Shown here: positions 1 through 12,815 of the stretch, piece by piece
Position numbering within the stretch: the stretch's first letter is position 1
Layout: the number at the start of each line of letters is the position of its first letter
Origin: Apodospora peruviana
Lineage: Eukaryota > Ascomycota > Sordariomycetes > Sordariales > Lasiosphaeriaceae
Assembly (NCBI GenBank): GCA_033439685.1
Contig: JAUEDM010000004.1
Location: 1,674,001-1,738,000, forward strand
Length of the DNA stretch: 64,000 nucleotides
Direction of reading: 5' to 3'
Position numbers and translations under genes: made by a program
Notes under the pieces: generated by a model
Seen by the model: only the letters and a program-made list of their open reading frames with translations
Told to the model about the DNA's origin: nothing
Databases searched by the model: none

Positions 1-243
1 TTGTTAGTTAATCAAATGGTGGTTGATGCTCGGAGCGCTAAGGGAGGGAGGCATGACAGCTCTTGCCAACTGACGCTATATCGAGTGGGTTCACTTGACT
101 GGGCTCAGTTTCAATGAAGGTTGCACCTTCCGAACTCCACGACCTGGAAAGGGTCCCGAGTAGGTAGCGGCAGGAAAGGGATTGCCTTTCTATAATCTGT
201 ATATAGGAACGTTATAGAAAATGGCTTCGTATCAACCAATCAA

Positions 244-315
244 GGTCCGCTGGCTCAATGGCAGAGCGTCTGACTACGAATCAGGAGGTTCCAGGTTCGA
301 CCCCTGGGTGGATCG
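244..315 (+). tRNA. tRNA-Arg (anticodon ACG)
   Basis: A complete cloverleaf without intron. The acceptor stem pairs 244-250 with 308-314, with two G-T pairs. The D stem is GCTC/GAGC (253-256, 264-267). The anticodon stem is TCTGA/TCAGG (269-273, 281-285) around the loop CTACGAA, which puts ACG at 276-278. The T stem CCAGG/CCTGG encloses a canonical TTCGACC loop. Position 73 is G (315) and a TTTT Pol III terminator follows at 316-319. It decodes CGN arginine codons after A34 deamination to inosine. Confidence 0.95.
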
Positions 316-3221
316 TTTTATTGATCAACTATTATTATTATTATTTTGGGGTGATAATGCCTTCGTCTTCTCTTCTGTTTGTCCTTTTTGCGTTTTGGAA
401 TCCCCTAGGCAGTAGGCGAGTGGCAAACTGTGTCAGACAAACGGAAAGCACACGGCACAGATAATTGTACAAGTCCATCCGTCCATATGCATGCGCTTGG
501 ACATGGTTGTGGTTCTCGATGAGAGCATTTGCCAAGTTCTGCCAGCATATGATAAATGTAAATGTTCAGGTCTGTGTGTTGCCCAAGTTGGCAACGTGCA
601 CCGCATTGTGTCTCCGTCGCCATTGGCCAAGTCTCGGGGCTTTACTTGCTGGACAGGAAGTTGCGATGCACTCAGCTGCAGCTAGCAACCAACGCATGGA
701 AGACTTTGGGCGGAAACGGGCACCTTCTTTTCACTGAAGGAGGCCCCCGATAAATATTCAACATGATGGATAATGACAAGCATGGGGCTGACCGATTACC
801 CAAAGTTGTTACGCGTTCGTGTTTACCTGCCTACTTCCCACTCACAGCACAGCCGCTTCAAATTCCCTCGGAAATTATCCAGGCCGTGAGACCATGATAT
901 AATAATATCCGTCACAAACAAAAGCTGAAGAAAAATATAGGTTACCCGTACGGTCCGTACCGGTTTGTACTGTACCTGCAGGTCCGCTGCCTCCAAAATG
1001 AGCAACTCTCCGCTTTCTCCTGCATCAACCTGACAAACGAGGCGAGGTACAGAACACAGCTGTCGTGGAAGGGGACCCCCTTTCGTGCAAATGCTAGGTA
1101 AGGTACCATTTACAGAATACAGCTAGGTTCTTTTACGATGGCGACGCCATCCGTATCTGTCGATCGCTGGCAGGACCCCTGGACGGATCGATCTGCACCG
1201 GGCTTCAGCGCCTTTCAAGGCTTACGCCATGGCTTCCCAGCACACATCCCCCAGATTGGCATCCAAGTCGTCTTTGCGTTTGAAGCTGAAGACATCCTTG
1301 ACGATATTCATCACAGACACCCATGGGTGGGCCCCGATTGCATCCGCGGGACAGTCCCGTCATATTGCCTTCTCGTTCGCCATTCCCGGTGCGGACAGTC
1401 GCCATCAATTTGTTTTGTTCATGGGCAAGTTATGATAGGCGCCAAGGTCACATCATCACAATCGTCAGAACGGCGGGCGATGCGCTCGGGGGTTTCCAGG
1501 TGTGTCTTCACCTCCGTTTGCCCACACAGGACCCCTGGGCACGGCCAAGACCCCGACGATACGCCATCCGGTAAGACCCTGGGCCGGTCTCTTGCCTGGC
1601 GTGGGCGAGCTTCGCCGAGACGTCATGGAAGCCGCCGCAGAATTATTAGCGTTGACCGCGATGGTCTAAACAAGTGTGGACAAGGGGAATGGAACCCGAG
1701 AATCTGTCATGGAACTTTGATTTTTCTGACGACTCATCTGGCAAACGACCCGCTAACCGACTTCCGATCGATCCATCAGTTTCTCGTGTGCATGAATCAG
1801 AATTACTATTCTACGCCCTTGTCTTTGTTCCAGTGCAGATATAGTTGTGGCGCACACGCTATCAAGGCTGACTGCTCTCTCGTTTATGTGGGAATCACGC
1901 GTCTTTGGTCTGTAGATGCACCAGTCACATACAGGTTCCAGGTTACCGGCCCGTAAAGGTACGTACAGCGAGAGAAGGCCGCTCTGCTCGGTCAGCTCCC
2001 TCGCCCGCTCACAGGTAGATCCACACGCTCTTCAACAAGCAAGTGGAAATGCAAACGCACGGCCAGAAGTCGGTCTGTTGACGTCCAAGCAACGCAAAAC
2101 GTGGAGCAGCAGAGCAACGCCAACCTCCATTTAGCCGCTATTCATCTGTTTCTCCTCCCACACTTACACCACAAACGGCATCGCCTGTCACAGCTCAAGA
2201 GAGACGTGCACATGCCGAGCACAGAGGGTTCCAATCGGCTCCTCCCTTCAGTGTCTTCAGTGGCCCCCATCTCAGGTACCAAGTACACAAGTACACACAC
2301 CAAGATAATACTTGAGCGAGAGAACGCCTCCCAAGTGCAGTGCACTGGGATCCGCATCTGCCGTGCCGTGAAGCAGTGTGCTTGTGCGATAGGCTGGAGG
2401 CCATGAATAAATGCAAGCTGCAAACATTCTGCAGCTCGTGCCTGTGGCGGGTTTCTGGAAAGATACCTAGACGCAAACGCTGTGAACAGCATCCCCAACA
2501 TGGTCAGAAGTCGAGCGCATCCCCTCGAGACAACCCCTCGAGATGACCTCGGATTGCGCCTGTCAACACTGGTGACACTCTTGTGCCTCCTGGCACACAG
2601 CACACAGACGCCCAGATGGACACTCGCGCGTGACTTCCCGGCCGTCAACCAAGGACGCTGCATGCATGTTCCCGAGCTCTTCACCTGGCTAATTAATCAC
2701 ATTGTCTTGTCCGGTATTAACCACTACCGCCTTGGACAACAGGAAGCCACCCACCCAAACAAGGGAGTCCCAGGATGTACATACTCGCTGTACCACCCAA
2801 GTCAAATTGATGTCGACCGGCAGGTTGCCCCACGGTAGCTACGAAAGCAGTCCGTCTGTATGAATAGTACTACCGTAGCACATCGGACTGGTGCCATCGC
2901 ACATGCTTTGCCCAGCTTAAACAGCACCGTGCCTCACCTGTCCCTTGCAGTTACTGGTCCCTCGCCCTTTACTACCACCGACATCCCACCGGCTCTCTTC
3001 TCCTTTCCTCCTCCTGTCTCTACTTCTCCTTTGCCACCCGTACCTCACTTGCGTGTAGCTCTCGCTGTTCCGTGATCCTTTTTGCTTCTGTTCTCTCGAA
3101 TCAACCACCTTGGACAAATCCTTGCGGCCACCCCGCAAAGCGGCGGCTTACACGCCTTCGACCGATATTCCACGGCGACGGTCACGCACCTGGCCGCCCA
3201 TGGCCGTCGCGGCCTGCCATC
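316..3221. other. intergenic region, no convincing gene
   Basis: About 2.9 kb between the tRNA and the first protein gene. The longest open frame (1138-1956, + strand, 272 codons from an ATG) has no recognisable domain, an irregular composition and no splice-extended neighbour, so it is not called. The stretch near 2930-3070 is pyrimidine-rich and is probably the promoter and 5' leader of the gene starting at 3222. A motif of the AGGTA/TACCT family lies at 1094-1107. Confidence 0.6.
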
Positions 3222-3247
3222 ATGGGCTTGCTGAGTTTCCTTACTAG
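3200..3247 (+). promoter_or_regulatory. possible overlapping upstream ORF
   Basis: An ATG at 3200 opens a 15-codon frame that ends with TAG at 3245-3247. It overlaps the proposed main start at 3222 in another frame. If the mRNA begins upstream of 3200, ribosomes starting here would read past the main ATG, which would lower translation of the main protein. The ORF is seen in the sequence. A regulatory role is inference. Confidence 0.35.
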
Positions 3248-6201
3248 GAAATCCCATGACAAAGTTGGCAATGGCAAGGCCAATGGCCTTTTGAGGTCGC
3301 GGAAATATAGCTCCACCACGGCCGGCGCCCTGCCCATACTAGGTGAGGCAACATGTGCAAAGGATGCCAGAGGCCGTCTGGTGGCTATGAGCTCATATAG
3401 CAATATAGGCACACTGCCAGTGACCGGCAACGGCCCCAATGTACTGGAAGCACTTACGAGGCCTCGTCCGGACCTTCACCTCACCCAAACTCAACTCTCG
3501 CTGGACGGCGGCCGTGTGGCACCTTCACCCGTGGTCTCCCAGTTCCGAGAAGAGAGCGTGGAGAGGCCAAACACGGCGCCCAACAAGGCAAACATCAGCT
3601 CCGCATGGCCTCTTTCTGGTAACAAATTGAGGAGCACCCCAAGGGGGGCACCTCCAGTCTCCTTTCGCATACAGAAGGCCGCCGTTGCCACAAATGACGG
3701 TCGGCCTGTCTCGCAGGGAACGAGGGAGACGGCAACGGGCTTCTCCCCAAGCCTTTCTGGCCCGTTGCGGAGCAGTTCTATGCATAGCGATAACGGGGGG
3801 CGAGGATTTAAAGACATCCTGGATGCGCAGTCCGAGATCAAGCCTGCCGACTTCAAGATGAGGGTTAAAGCAGCCGGGGCTAGAGACTATGGGGAGGACG
3901 TCGCCGAGAGGAACATGGGAGAGAACGGCTTCAATCTGGAAGCGCCTCAAGTGCAGGCCTTCTACGCTCAGTCGGCGGCGGCTTCACGGCTAAGGAGGCA
4001 AGACAATGTTCAGTCACAGTCAGACTTGAGGTCCACGTGGTACAGGACCGGCCTCCGGACAAAGTCACTGAACTCGTCTACTCAGTACCCGCTTCTCAGC
4101 CGAACTGCCGCTCAGTTCAGTCACATCCGCGGCCTCCTGCCCCCGGAAGGTACCCCTTACTTTGCTCAGAGCTCAATGTCGCCCAGCGATAATACTACAG
4201 TCAAGCGCCGCCAGTCCGTCACCTCCTACCTACCGGATGACGCATTGTCGAACCGCGAGAGGACTTACTCGATGGATCGCTTTCTCAGCCTCCACCCTCT
4301 TGCAAAGTCCACGAATAATATCCTGCAACCCGTTCCCGTCCCCGAACTTGAAGGGATGGCGCGGCACCGCAAGACGCCCTGCCCTAGCACTGTCGGCCCT
4401 ATTGTCCGAAATTTTCCTCTGGCGTCGACGCAGCAGCGAGCTGATCCTAAATTGATTTCTCGTGACTCTGTCGTGCTGGCTAAGCACAGGACAAAAAGTT
4501 GTTTAACTGACTACGTCTTGGACGACGACGACGACGACGACAATGTCAGACCCCACACAAGTCACCACTCGATGAGCGGCGAGAGATCATTCTCCCTCGG
4601 ATATCGCGGGTCAGTTGTACTGCCACCACGCAAGCGCCACAGCCTACACACTCTGCATCCGTCGTCAGTCGCAAGTCGCGAGACGACCCTCTCCTTAGCT
4701 TATGCGCCGGTCGACCAACCACCTCGTCCCAAGAGTAGCAGGCACCGTGAACAAGACAAGATGGTGCTTACCGGCTCTACTACAACCCTCGCGCTCACCG
4801 AAGATGCTGCTGTCTCACCGACAGTCATTACGGGCTCTGTACCATCACTTTGTTAGTTGATTTTACTGCTTTTTGATTTGTGTATAGTGTGTTGGAAGAA
4901 AGAAGAAGAGAAAAATGATACTAATCTTGCCATTTTATTGTTATGCAGATCCCGGAGTGACAGCAGCAACAACCCCTTTTACTATCCCTAGTGTCGGCGG
5001 CGGCATCATCAAGACTCAGCAGAAGCAACTATCGGTAACGTCTATCCAAACAACTAACCTAGACGGTATCTCGGAGTACTCCCCCGTGCGAGGAGGAGGA
5101 ACACGCAGTCTACGCGCCTGGTCCGCCTCCTCAGCGACAGCTACGGCATCCGATACCAGCTCCAACCCTTTCCAGCGCCCGCACTCCCGCCACACCGTGA
5201 ACACGTCTGTCAACCTCAGCAACGCCGCCTCCGCCTCGTCCCTCAAGCCGGTGTCGTCCAGCCCCCCAAGCTCTCCACTAAACAGTCCTACCGCCGCCAC
5301 TGCAGTCTCACCAAGGACGCCGAAATCGTCCCAGTTCAACATCGATGACTACGTGTCGTCAGACGACGATTCCCTGATGGCACCAACCCGCAACCGCGCG
5401 GGCGAGGATGAGGAGGACCTACTCTTCCGCGATACGGGATACGGCCTCGACGGCAGCCAGCTACCCGGGCTGTTCGACTCGCTCACCTCGGCCAGCAGGC
5501 AACAACAGTCCTCGCTGTTGGCCCGCCCGCGATCGAGCCCGTTGTTTTCTTCGCCGATTGGGGCGCGATCAATGGTTTACGCGGGCGAATCCTTCGGCCG
5601 GGCGGCCGGCAGGCGGTTTGTGCTTGACACTGCGGCTGATGATGACTCTGATAGTTCTGGGCCTGGTGGTGGCGATGATGCGGATAGTCTGTTTAGCGGG
5701 AGCAGCAGTGTTCGGACCCGGTCTCTGCATCAGTTGCAAAGGTCTCCGAGGCGAGCTACGAAGACGCTTTCTGCGATTCATCATAGCAACCATGGGCATG
5801 CCGCCGCGCTGAGGAGGCCGCGTTCAACCAACTCCGGTTACCAACTCTGCTACTCTGCTGCCGGGGGGAGAGCACCGCCTGCCGACGAGGTGATTGAGGA
5901 GGAAAGAGAGGGGAAGGTGGATGTCGCGGCTGCTGTGAGGCTGAGGAAGGAAGTCAAGGCGCAAAAACGGGCTGCCAAAGGGAAGCAGCAGCAGCAGCAA
6001 CCAGAGAAGCAGTTCGTCGTGCCGAAGAGAAGGGAGAGGTCTGCATCCGCTGCTGCGTCGTCTAGTAAGCAGGTTAGTAAAGTTATTAGTAGTGATGATG
6101 GTGCTACAGGAGGACTGGGGCTGCACGTTGGTGGAGAGGAGGATGCGGATGCGGATGTGGAGGAAGGAAATCACGCTGATGTGGCGTGCCTGAGTTATTG
6201 A
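3222..6201 (+). CDS. Ser-rich orphan protein, 960 aa
   Basis: Two exons, 3222-4851 and 4949-6201. The intron has a GTTAGT donor and a TGCAG acceptor and restores the frame as a Tyr codon. The frame is open upstream to a GTG at 3072, but the first ATG is at 3222 in good context (A at -3), giving an N-terminus MGLLSFLTRK. I do not recognise a domain. The protein is dominated by Ser/Thr/Pro-rich, probably disordered sequence, with a run of seven Asp near residue 430. A more structured acidic patch containing NIDDYVSSDDD lies in exon 2, followed by a short basic Glu/Lys/Gln stretch near the C-terminus. No signal peptide or membrane segment is seen. The composition would suit a heavily phosphorylated cytoplasmic or nuclear scaffold, which is inference. 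It converges on dcl1. Confidence 0.75.
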
Positions 6202-7177
6202 TCGATCATCTTTTTTTCGTTCTTTTTTCTATGTCTTGGATAACGGGTTTGGAAGTGCGATCGGGGGAAGGGCAGGCAGGCGAGCATTTAGCAGTGGCGT
6301 TGTTTTTTGTGTGTTTGGTCGCTGGTCTACAGCTCTAGAGATATATGTGTATTACCAGAGGTCTGGTCAAATTTGACGGACGGATGGATCAGGATCAAGA
6401 TATTATCATAAAGGGGGAAAATGGAGGTGGGGTACAACTAACTCACTATTTTATAACTAATCGATACCATAACTATCAAATTTATACACATGTATTTCTA
6501 TCTGCCAAGGAAAAAACACAGGAAAATATATCAAAATAGGTTGGTATCTCTCACACTGTACGTACAGCTAGATGAGATAGTCGAGATCAAAAAGCTTGAA
6601 CCAGTGTGCACGAAGTAGCCAGTCTGTGAGATATTAAGTTATGGCAAAGAACCCCGAATCCAAAATATGGTTCTGCTTAGGACGCAGCCCCTTTTCCTCA
6701 CCTCAACTGCATATGCTTTTCAAAATACGATACCTATACGAAGCGCAATAGGGTTGCGGGTAAAGAAAAGGAGTAGGCAGCAAAGAAAGGGAGGTGGGAA
6801 AAACAACGTGATATAGCAAAAGGGGCGTGCGATACATTACCTACCTACCTGGTAGGTAGTCAGTTTCCGAACCGTACGCCGAAGCCATCAAGATAAAATG
6901 AGTAGGCAATCACCCTACGAATGAGTCAACGTATCACAGATTGTTGTTGAATCATTCAAATTCGCTGGCTAAAATATCTCTCTTCCACTTCTTACCTACC
7001 TATTTGAAACTTGATTTGCACTGATCCGCAAGAAAGCGAGCAAAATGAAGTCGCTCTTTGTTCACGCTTTATCTCCTCCTGTGATCCCAATCCCATTCCG
7101 ATTTAGCTGCCATAATTCAGACTGGTCCCATCTTCACTGAGTTCCTTTTCTTCACTCGAGAAAAAGAAAACAGCCCC
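6202..7177. other. convergent 3' intergenic region
   Basis: The shared downstream region of the 960-residue orphan and dcl1, presumably holding both 3' UTRs. It is AT-rich around 6400-6560 and contains a perfect inverted repeat at 6841-6859. No coding potential is visible. Confidence 0.6.
6841..6859. repeat. perfect 9-bp inverted repeat
   Basis: CTACCTACC (6841-6849), one base, then GGTAGGTAG (6851-6859). The arms belong to the TACCT/AGGTA motif family found across the window. It lies between two convergent genes, so it could act in 3'-end formation or simply be a member of the dispersed repeat family. Confidence 0.7.
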
Positions 7178-10100
7178 TCAAATTGCCGTCCCATGTAACA
7201 GTGCCTCATCCATCTGCTCAACATTCTCATTCCCACTAGGCTTGCCCTCACCGCACTGACACCCGTATTTCCCTTTGAACTCCTCATCATCCATATCCTC
7301 CAGCATATTCATCGCCTTCTTGGCCGCAGCAATCTTTGAATACCGCCCACTCTCCGCCACCGCATGCGCGACCGTCTGCCCGTGAATCCGTATCGCGCAC
7401 ACGACCTGGGGCGCGCCACCTCGCCCAAGTAGCGCCGCCTCACCATCCTCACCCTCATTTAAATCTTTCACCAGCAGCCGCCAGTCCGAGCAGTGGAACC
7501 TCAGCTGCATCAGATTCGCCAGAAACGTCACCGGGTGCTTATTGGCAAAGGTGTCATAGAGGTGGATATCCTCAAAGTACGGCAGGATATGCCTGTCAAA
7601 GAAAGCCCTGACAGTACCAAAGTCGTACTCGCTGTCGACAAACATAGCACCCAGGTAGGCCTCCAGCACGTCAGGAAGACACTTGGGCGGCTTCGCGCAG
7701 TGGACCCAGTAATCCTTGGAGAACTGCTCCTCGGTCTTGCCGGCCAGTACAGCCTGCTCTTTGGCTTCCACGAGAGCCTCCTCCAGCTTGAAGACGTACT
7801 CCATAATCTCATTCTGTATGGCCGGGGAACAGAACGTAATGGCCTTATGGAAACCGAGCTCAACCGCCACGCACCCTAGGAATTGATTGGACACCATCGC
7901 CATCTTGTGCTCCGTGAGCCACTGCGGGTCTGCACCGGGGAAGCGGCGGAAGAGGTGATCCACGCAGACCATATCCAGAAGTGAATCACCCAAGAACTCA
8001 AGGTTTTGATAGCTGGGCAGCTTTTCGTATATGCTGGGGTACGTCGGATGCTGAAAGGCGCACCGCAGGAGACGAGGGCTTTTGAACGAGTAACCCAAAC
8101 GTTCGCGGAACCTCTCAGCCATGTCGACTTGTATGGCGTTTGTCGGCTCGAGCATCCACTTTGGTTTCTTGTACGCCGCGTAATAATCCGAGTACTCCTT
8201 CATGCTATGATTCTTGTCCTTCACAACAGCAGTGACCGCTTGCACGGCAAGATCGAGGCTGTTCTCGTTCTGCGCCGTAAGGTAGGCGGCACCAATCACC
8301 GCCTCACAGACGTCCGCAATTGACTTATCTGCCAAAGCGTGTTTGACGTTGTTGTTTGTCCTCTTGCCTTTAGTGAGAGTCAGGCCTTCCGGGTACCACG
8401 TCCGCCCGTTAAAAGACGCTGAACGGATATATTCCTCTAACTTAATCTCCACGGCGTTGTTGAAGAGATTCCGGTTACATAGCATCAGCATGCGCTCCAC
8501 ATGATATTCACATTCGTCTTTGTCCGGCATCTGCGTGTAGATGGAGATGGTCGTGGCCATCTTGAGAAATGTGTCGCCCAGGAATTCCAGTCGCTCATAG
8601 TTTTTGCCCATGCCTGCTTGAAAGTTGATTTTCTCAACATCATGCTCGTCGGAATTATCGCTGTCCTTAGTAAACGCCTCGAGCGCGAGATCGGGACGTA
8701 TATCCAACCCAAGCAGCTTGCAAGCATCCAATGCAATCAGAGTCGAGTCAATGTGATGGATAATAGCTGGGAGGTTATAGGCCATTGCCACCACGCGAAC
8801 CGGCAACTACATGTTTGTTAGCCCAGAATGGTCACTGCTCGGTGTCATATCGCTTACAGGCGAGATCCTCAGTGGTTCGAGTATCAAAAAGCACTTCTTG
8901 GGTTGTAGATCCTCGTCCGGGATGTTGTCGTCCAAGAGGTTGCGCCGAATTGGCATCAGCTGAGCTTCAACTACAGGTTGCTCATGGCGAAAGGTCATGC
9001 GAGACCGTGACCTGGACCAGAGACTGATGCTGTAGTTCAGAATGTGATGGGTCTGACATGACACCCTCCAGGCTCTGTGGCCCGGAGGTACAACTCCCTC
9101 GGGAACAGTGTCCGTAGGCTTGAGATGGTGGCACCGGCGCTGAAGTACAAACTTACGCGAACCATCCCAAGGATCGACGACGTACTTGTCGGTAAAGAAG
9201 TCATCCGGCTCCTGGTCAAATCCATACTCTATGCGCTCGGTTTTCTGTACGAACTTTACAGTGTCCCAGTCGATAATATACTTGATTCCTTTGGTTGCCG
9301 GAAGATCAAAGTCGTGGGCTTCGCGAGTTGGTGCCAGAAAGAAAGGAAGCTCGGCAGGTGTTGCATCGTAGTCTTTGCTGAAAACGTCACTAAAGATTTT
9401 TAGAGTGAATGCTGCAATGGCTTCGGGCGAACAGTCCTCGTTGAACTTCAGTGTTCCCGGCAATGGGATGCAACGGACTTCCGAAGAACTGTTTGTCCCA
9501 AAGAACAAGGCGAATAAGCCGATTTGGGCAATCGGTTGCCGAGTCAACAGTAATAGGGGGAAAGAAGCTCTACCGAGTGCACCCGGGTTGACTAGAGTCA
9601 GGGCGGTCGCATGGAGCTCGGTAGGCACCCCTCGCACCGACCAGATATCTGGCTTGATACGCATGTCATACTCACCCTTCTTTTTGGAGCTAATTGCGAG
9701 GCGAGCATTCCGCATGGCTGAAACTTGCTTCCTGAAAACAGTTTGCAGATGCTTATCCAAATACTTCCCTCTCAATAGCGCAAGACACATCTCGAACGCC
9801 GCAGAACACTTGGCCACCGCTTTGCTGCTGTAAACTCTACCAATTGCGGTCTTGACCGGCGACGTGCTAGGCAGCAATACCTCACACTGGAAACCACCGG
9901 AGACAACGGTCACAGTGTACTCCGGAGTCAAATTAACGTCTGGCGGGTGCGGTAGGGAGGCAACAAATGTCGCGAGCGTTATCAGACTCTGTTTGAAGTT
10001 GAGTTTCGCGCCTGTCTCTGGCACCGTGTACTGTTGCTGGTTTTTCTCCTTACGCAACAAGTAGTCCATGTTGAGGTTGTTGCCAGTGAGTTTTCGTTCT

Positions 10101-12217
10101 TCCGGCATGGCTGAACAAAATTTCCGTAAAGTATCTTCGTGCATCTTGTTTTGAATAATCTTGCTCCTGTGTTTTTTATTGCCCTTCTCAACCATGTGAA
10201 CGTAGACGGACTGTTCCTGGCGGGCTCGGCCTCGGGACTGGATGTACTGAATCAAGGTGTCGCATAGATCGAACCTGATGATGACATTACAATCTGGAAT
10301 ATCGAGGCCTTCCTCGCCAACTGATGTCGCAAATATGCAGTTGAGCTCGCCGCTTTTGAACTTTAAGACTGTCCTGACCTGGTCACGGAAGCCAACCTTA
10401 CGGTTGTAAAATTCCGTATCTGAACGTCCGCCTCCAATCTGCCGCACATGTGGTTAGTATATATTATGTCAACTCCAGTCCGTAAACTTACCAGAATACC
10501 GACTTCAAGTCCGGGAATCTTGATCTCGGGTTGCTGAACCAAGTCCGCTAGTAACATGGCCGTAGTCCGTTGCTTGACAAAGACAATACACCTTCGGTCA
10601 TTGTCACAATTACTGCCGCTTGGTGCAAACTGACTTCGAAGATATTTAACGAGCTGGAGGACCTTTGACGACAGCGAAGTTGTGTCAAGAGTTGGCCGTA
10701 AGAAGTCATGGTTAGCCACAACTCTAGAGCCATCTTGCACCTCCTTAACTTTACGGTCTCGATACTCGTCAACGGCAGACTCCATCAAGAGGGTCCTCTC
10801 TGTCTTTGAGCCCAGCTTAATCGACTCTTCTTCGCCAAAGAACAGCTGCCAGTAGCGATCCGCCAGCCAGGGACCCAAGTCGGCGGCCGCTGTTCTCGCG
10901 TACTCCAGCGGCTTTTTGAAAAGGAAATGGGTTTCGATGATCGGGCTCAGAGCTTGATGGAGCTCTGTCTCCCAATCCCGAGGTATGCGATCATACTCAA
11001 CAACAATTTCCTCCTTTGGCTTGCACAAGGTCTGCTGCAGTGTTGCAGGGTCGGCAGCCGTGGCAATTTGACTGTGAAGGAGAGCCTCCAGTTGGGCTGC
11101 CGCCATCCTTGGGTCTACTTGAGCATCCACGGGAGAAGCCGTCATACCAAGTATTCGTGGCCTTTTTCCCCCTTCCTTTGCGTCGAGATAAAAGTCCTTG
11201 ATGATACGCGCATATGGATGGTTCTTTTTGGTATGGTGAGCCTCGTCAAAAACGAGCAGATTGATCTGATCCATCCGAATATATGAACGGGATAAGCAGT
11301 CATAGAGTACTGCAGCGGTGCAGACAACGGCCATGTTTTCCTCAAAAGCTTTCTGCCAGAGGTCCTTTTTGTCAGGACTAGAGTCCAGAATCTCACCGCA
11401 TAACTTCGCCACGGGATAATCCAAGTTGCAATCAATAACGGTATGTTGCTGGAACACCAGCGCCACCTTATCGACGAGGAAAAAAGCGATGCGCTTTGGG
11501 TGCCCTTGAGATCGGTCCTCAATTTCATTGTGGATGGTCCATCGTAAGAGAAGGGCAGCAATCAATGTCTTGCCAGATCCTGGATAGCGTCAGTCTTCTG
11601 TCTTTAATATGTGAATCCATGGATGACTAACCAGTATCAAGGACGGCAATAGTGTTCTGATTCTTGGCTATCTCAAACAACTCAAGTTGGTAGTCGCGAG
11701 GGCTTGTGATTATTCTCTTGGTTTCAAAGTCCTGGATCATACGCCTGACGGAATCGTCCTGATCGAGGACAAGTTTACGCTTGGACAGACGTGATTGGTT
11801 TTGCTCAACCCAGAGTTCAAATTCGGCGAAATCTGCGCGCTTCTTTTCAGATATCTTGCGTGGCTTGGGTGGAGCGTTGACCTCGAAAGATTTGGCGCCG
11901 CCATCTTCTTCATCACTGGTCTCACTGCTGTCGTCTTCGGACTCGACACCGACTGCTTTGTTCAGCAGAGAATCATTGTCTGGAGTCTTTGGTTCTCGGG
12001 AACCTGAATGGAGTGTGAAGGGAAAGCTGTCGTCTTCGGGTTCGACTCTATCTGCATCGTCTAGCAAAGTAGCATTGTTGGTAGCCTTTGGTTCTCGGGG
12101 ACTCGAATTGAGCGTCAAGGCCAGGCTGTCAAGCTGCCTCAAATCAGCTTCAATCTCGGCGGACAGCGATGTAGACAGTGTCGCCGGTGCCCTGAACGGC
12201 AGCACATCGTGGGGCAT
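7178..12217 (-). CDS. dcl1: Dicer-like protein 1 (RNase III helicase)
   Basis: Four exons on the minus strand: 12217-11632, 11579-10492, 10438-8858 and 8806-7178, predicting 1627 residues (Neurospora DCL-1 is of similar size). All introns are about 50 nt GT-AG. An acidic N-terminus is followed by a superfamily 2 helicase: motif I DTGSGKT near 194-200, DEAHH near 307, and a C-terminal half containing GEEGLDIPDCN and QSRGRAR. A Dicer dimerisation domain follows. RNase IIIa has ERLEFLGD near 1155-1162 and ADVCEAV near 1250; RNase IIIb has LEFLGDS near 1354 and LPDVLEAYLG near 1462, so both acidic catalytic sets look intact. A divergent dsRNA-binding domain spans about 1509-1588. The enzyme cuts dsRNA into small RNAs for quelling, meiotic silencing or antiviral defence. 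The DCL1 rather than DCL2 assignment rests on the extended N-terminus and overall similarity. Confidence 0.95.
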
Positions 12218-12815
12218 CGTGATTTTTTTCTTGCTGCGAGCATAGATTAATTGAGAGATGGTTATATGTATGGACTTAGACGATGAGGTAGCACGATGGT
12301 TGAGTAGAAGGGAGATGTAAAGGAAACGGGCAAGGGCGGAGGGTAGTCGGGGAGGTGAGAGGACATGAGGCTCGAGAGGAATTGCCCGAGGTGGAAGGTG
12401 GGTAGTTTATTTTTTGCAGCGCAAAGAAATCTAGGCTGCCTATAGCGCTGAGGTGGTAGAAGAAGGAGCGAGGATGACTGACCATGTTGGAAATGAGAAG
12501 TCCAATTTTGGTCGATAAGTGGAAGCGTCTGGAAGGCGCGAACTGGAAGATGATAGTGCAGCGGAACTTCGGATGATTGCGAGAACTGAAAACTTGGCAG
12601 GTACCGATCGAGTTTGCTCGTCCTCTGCCACATGATTGCGTTGACATGTACACGCACGGAATTGTTCATCACAGAATCGCAACCAGGGACATGAGCGTGT
12701 TTGTTCTGGTAAATTATCGAAGTGAATAACCGGCTGATCTCGTATATTCTGTAGAAACCGGGTTTAGTCGTACTACTGATGGCCTATCGATAGGTACCTT
12801 GAGTTCCATGGCCAT
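12218..12815. other. dcl1 promoter and leader
   Basis: The upstream region of dcl1, which also receives the 3' end of the pyridoxamine-phosphate oxidase gene. The strand coding for dcl1 is pyrimidine-rich here, as is common in fungal promoters. A GGTACCTT motif of the dispersed family lies near 12795. No coding feature is seen. Confidence 0.5.

Noticed and set aside
1138..1956. 272-codon plus-strand ORF from an ATG
   Set aside because: No domain, irregular composition, several overlapping frames on both strands, and no splice extension. It looks like a chance ORF in a spacer.
5016..5342. Leu/Glu-rich ORF antisense to exon 2 of the 960-residue orphan
   Set aside because: Shadow of a Ser/Thr-rich coding exon whose frame is continued across a good intron.
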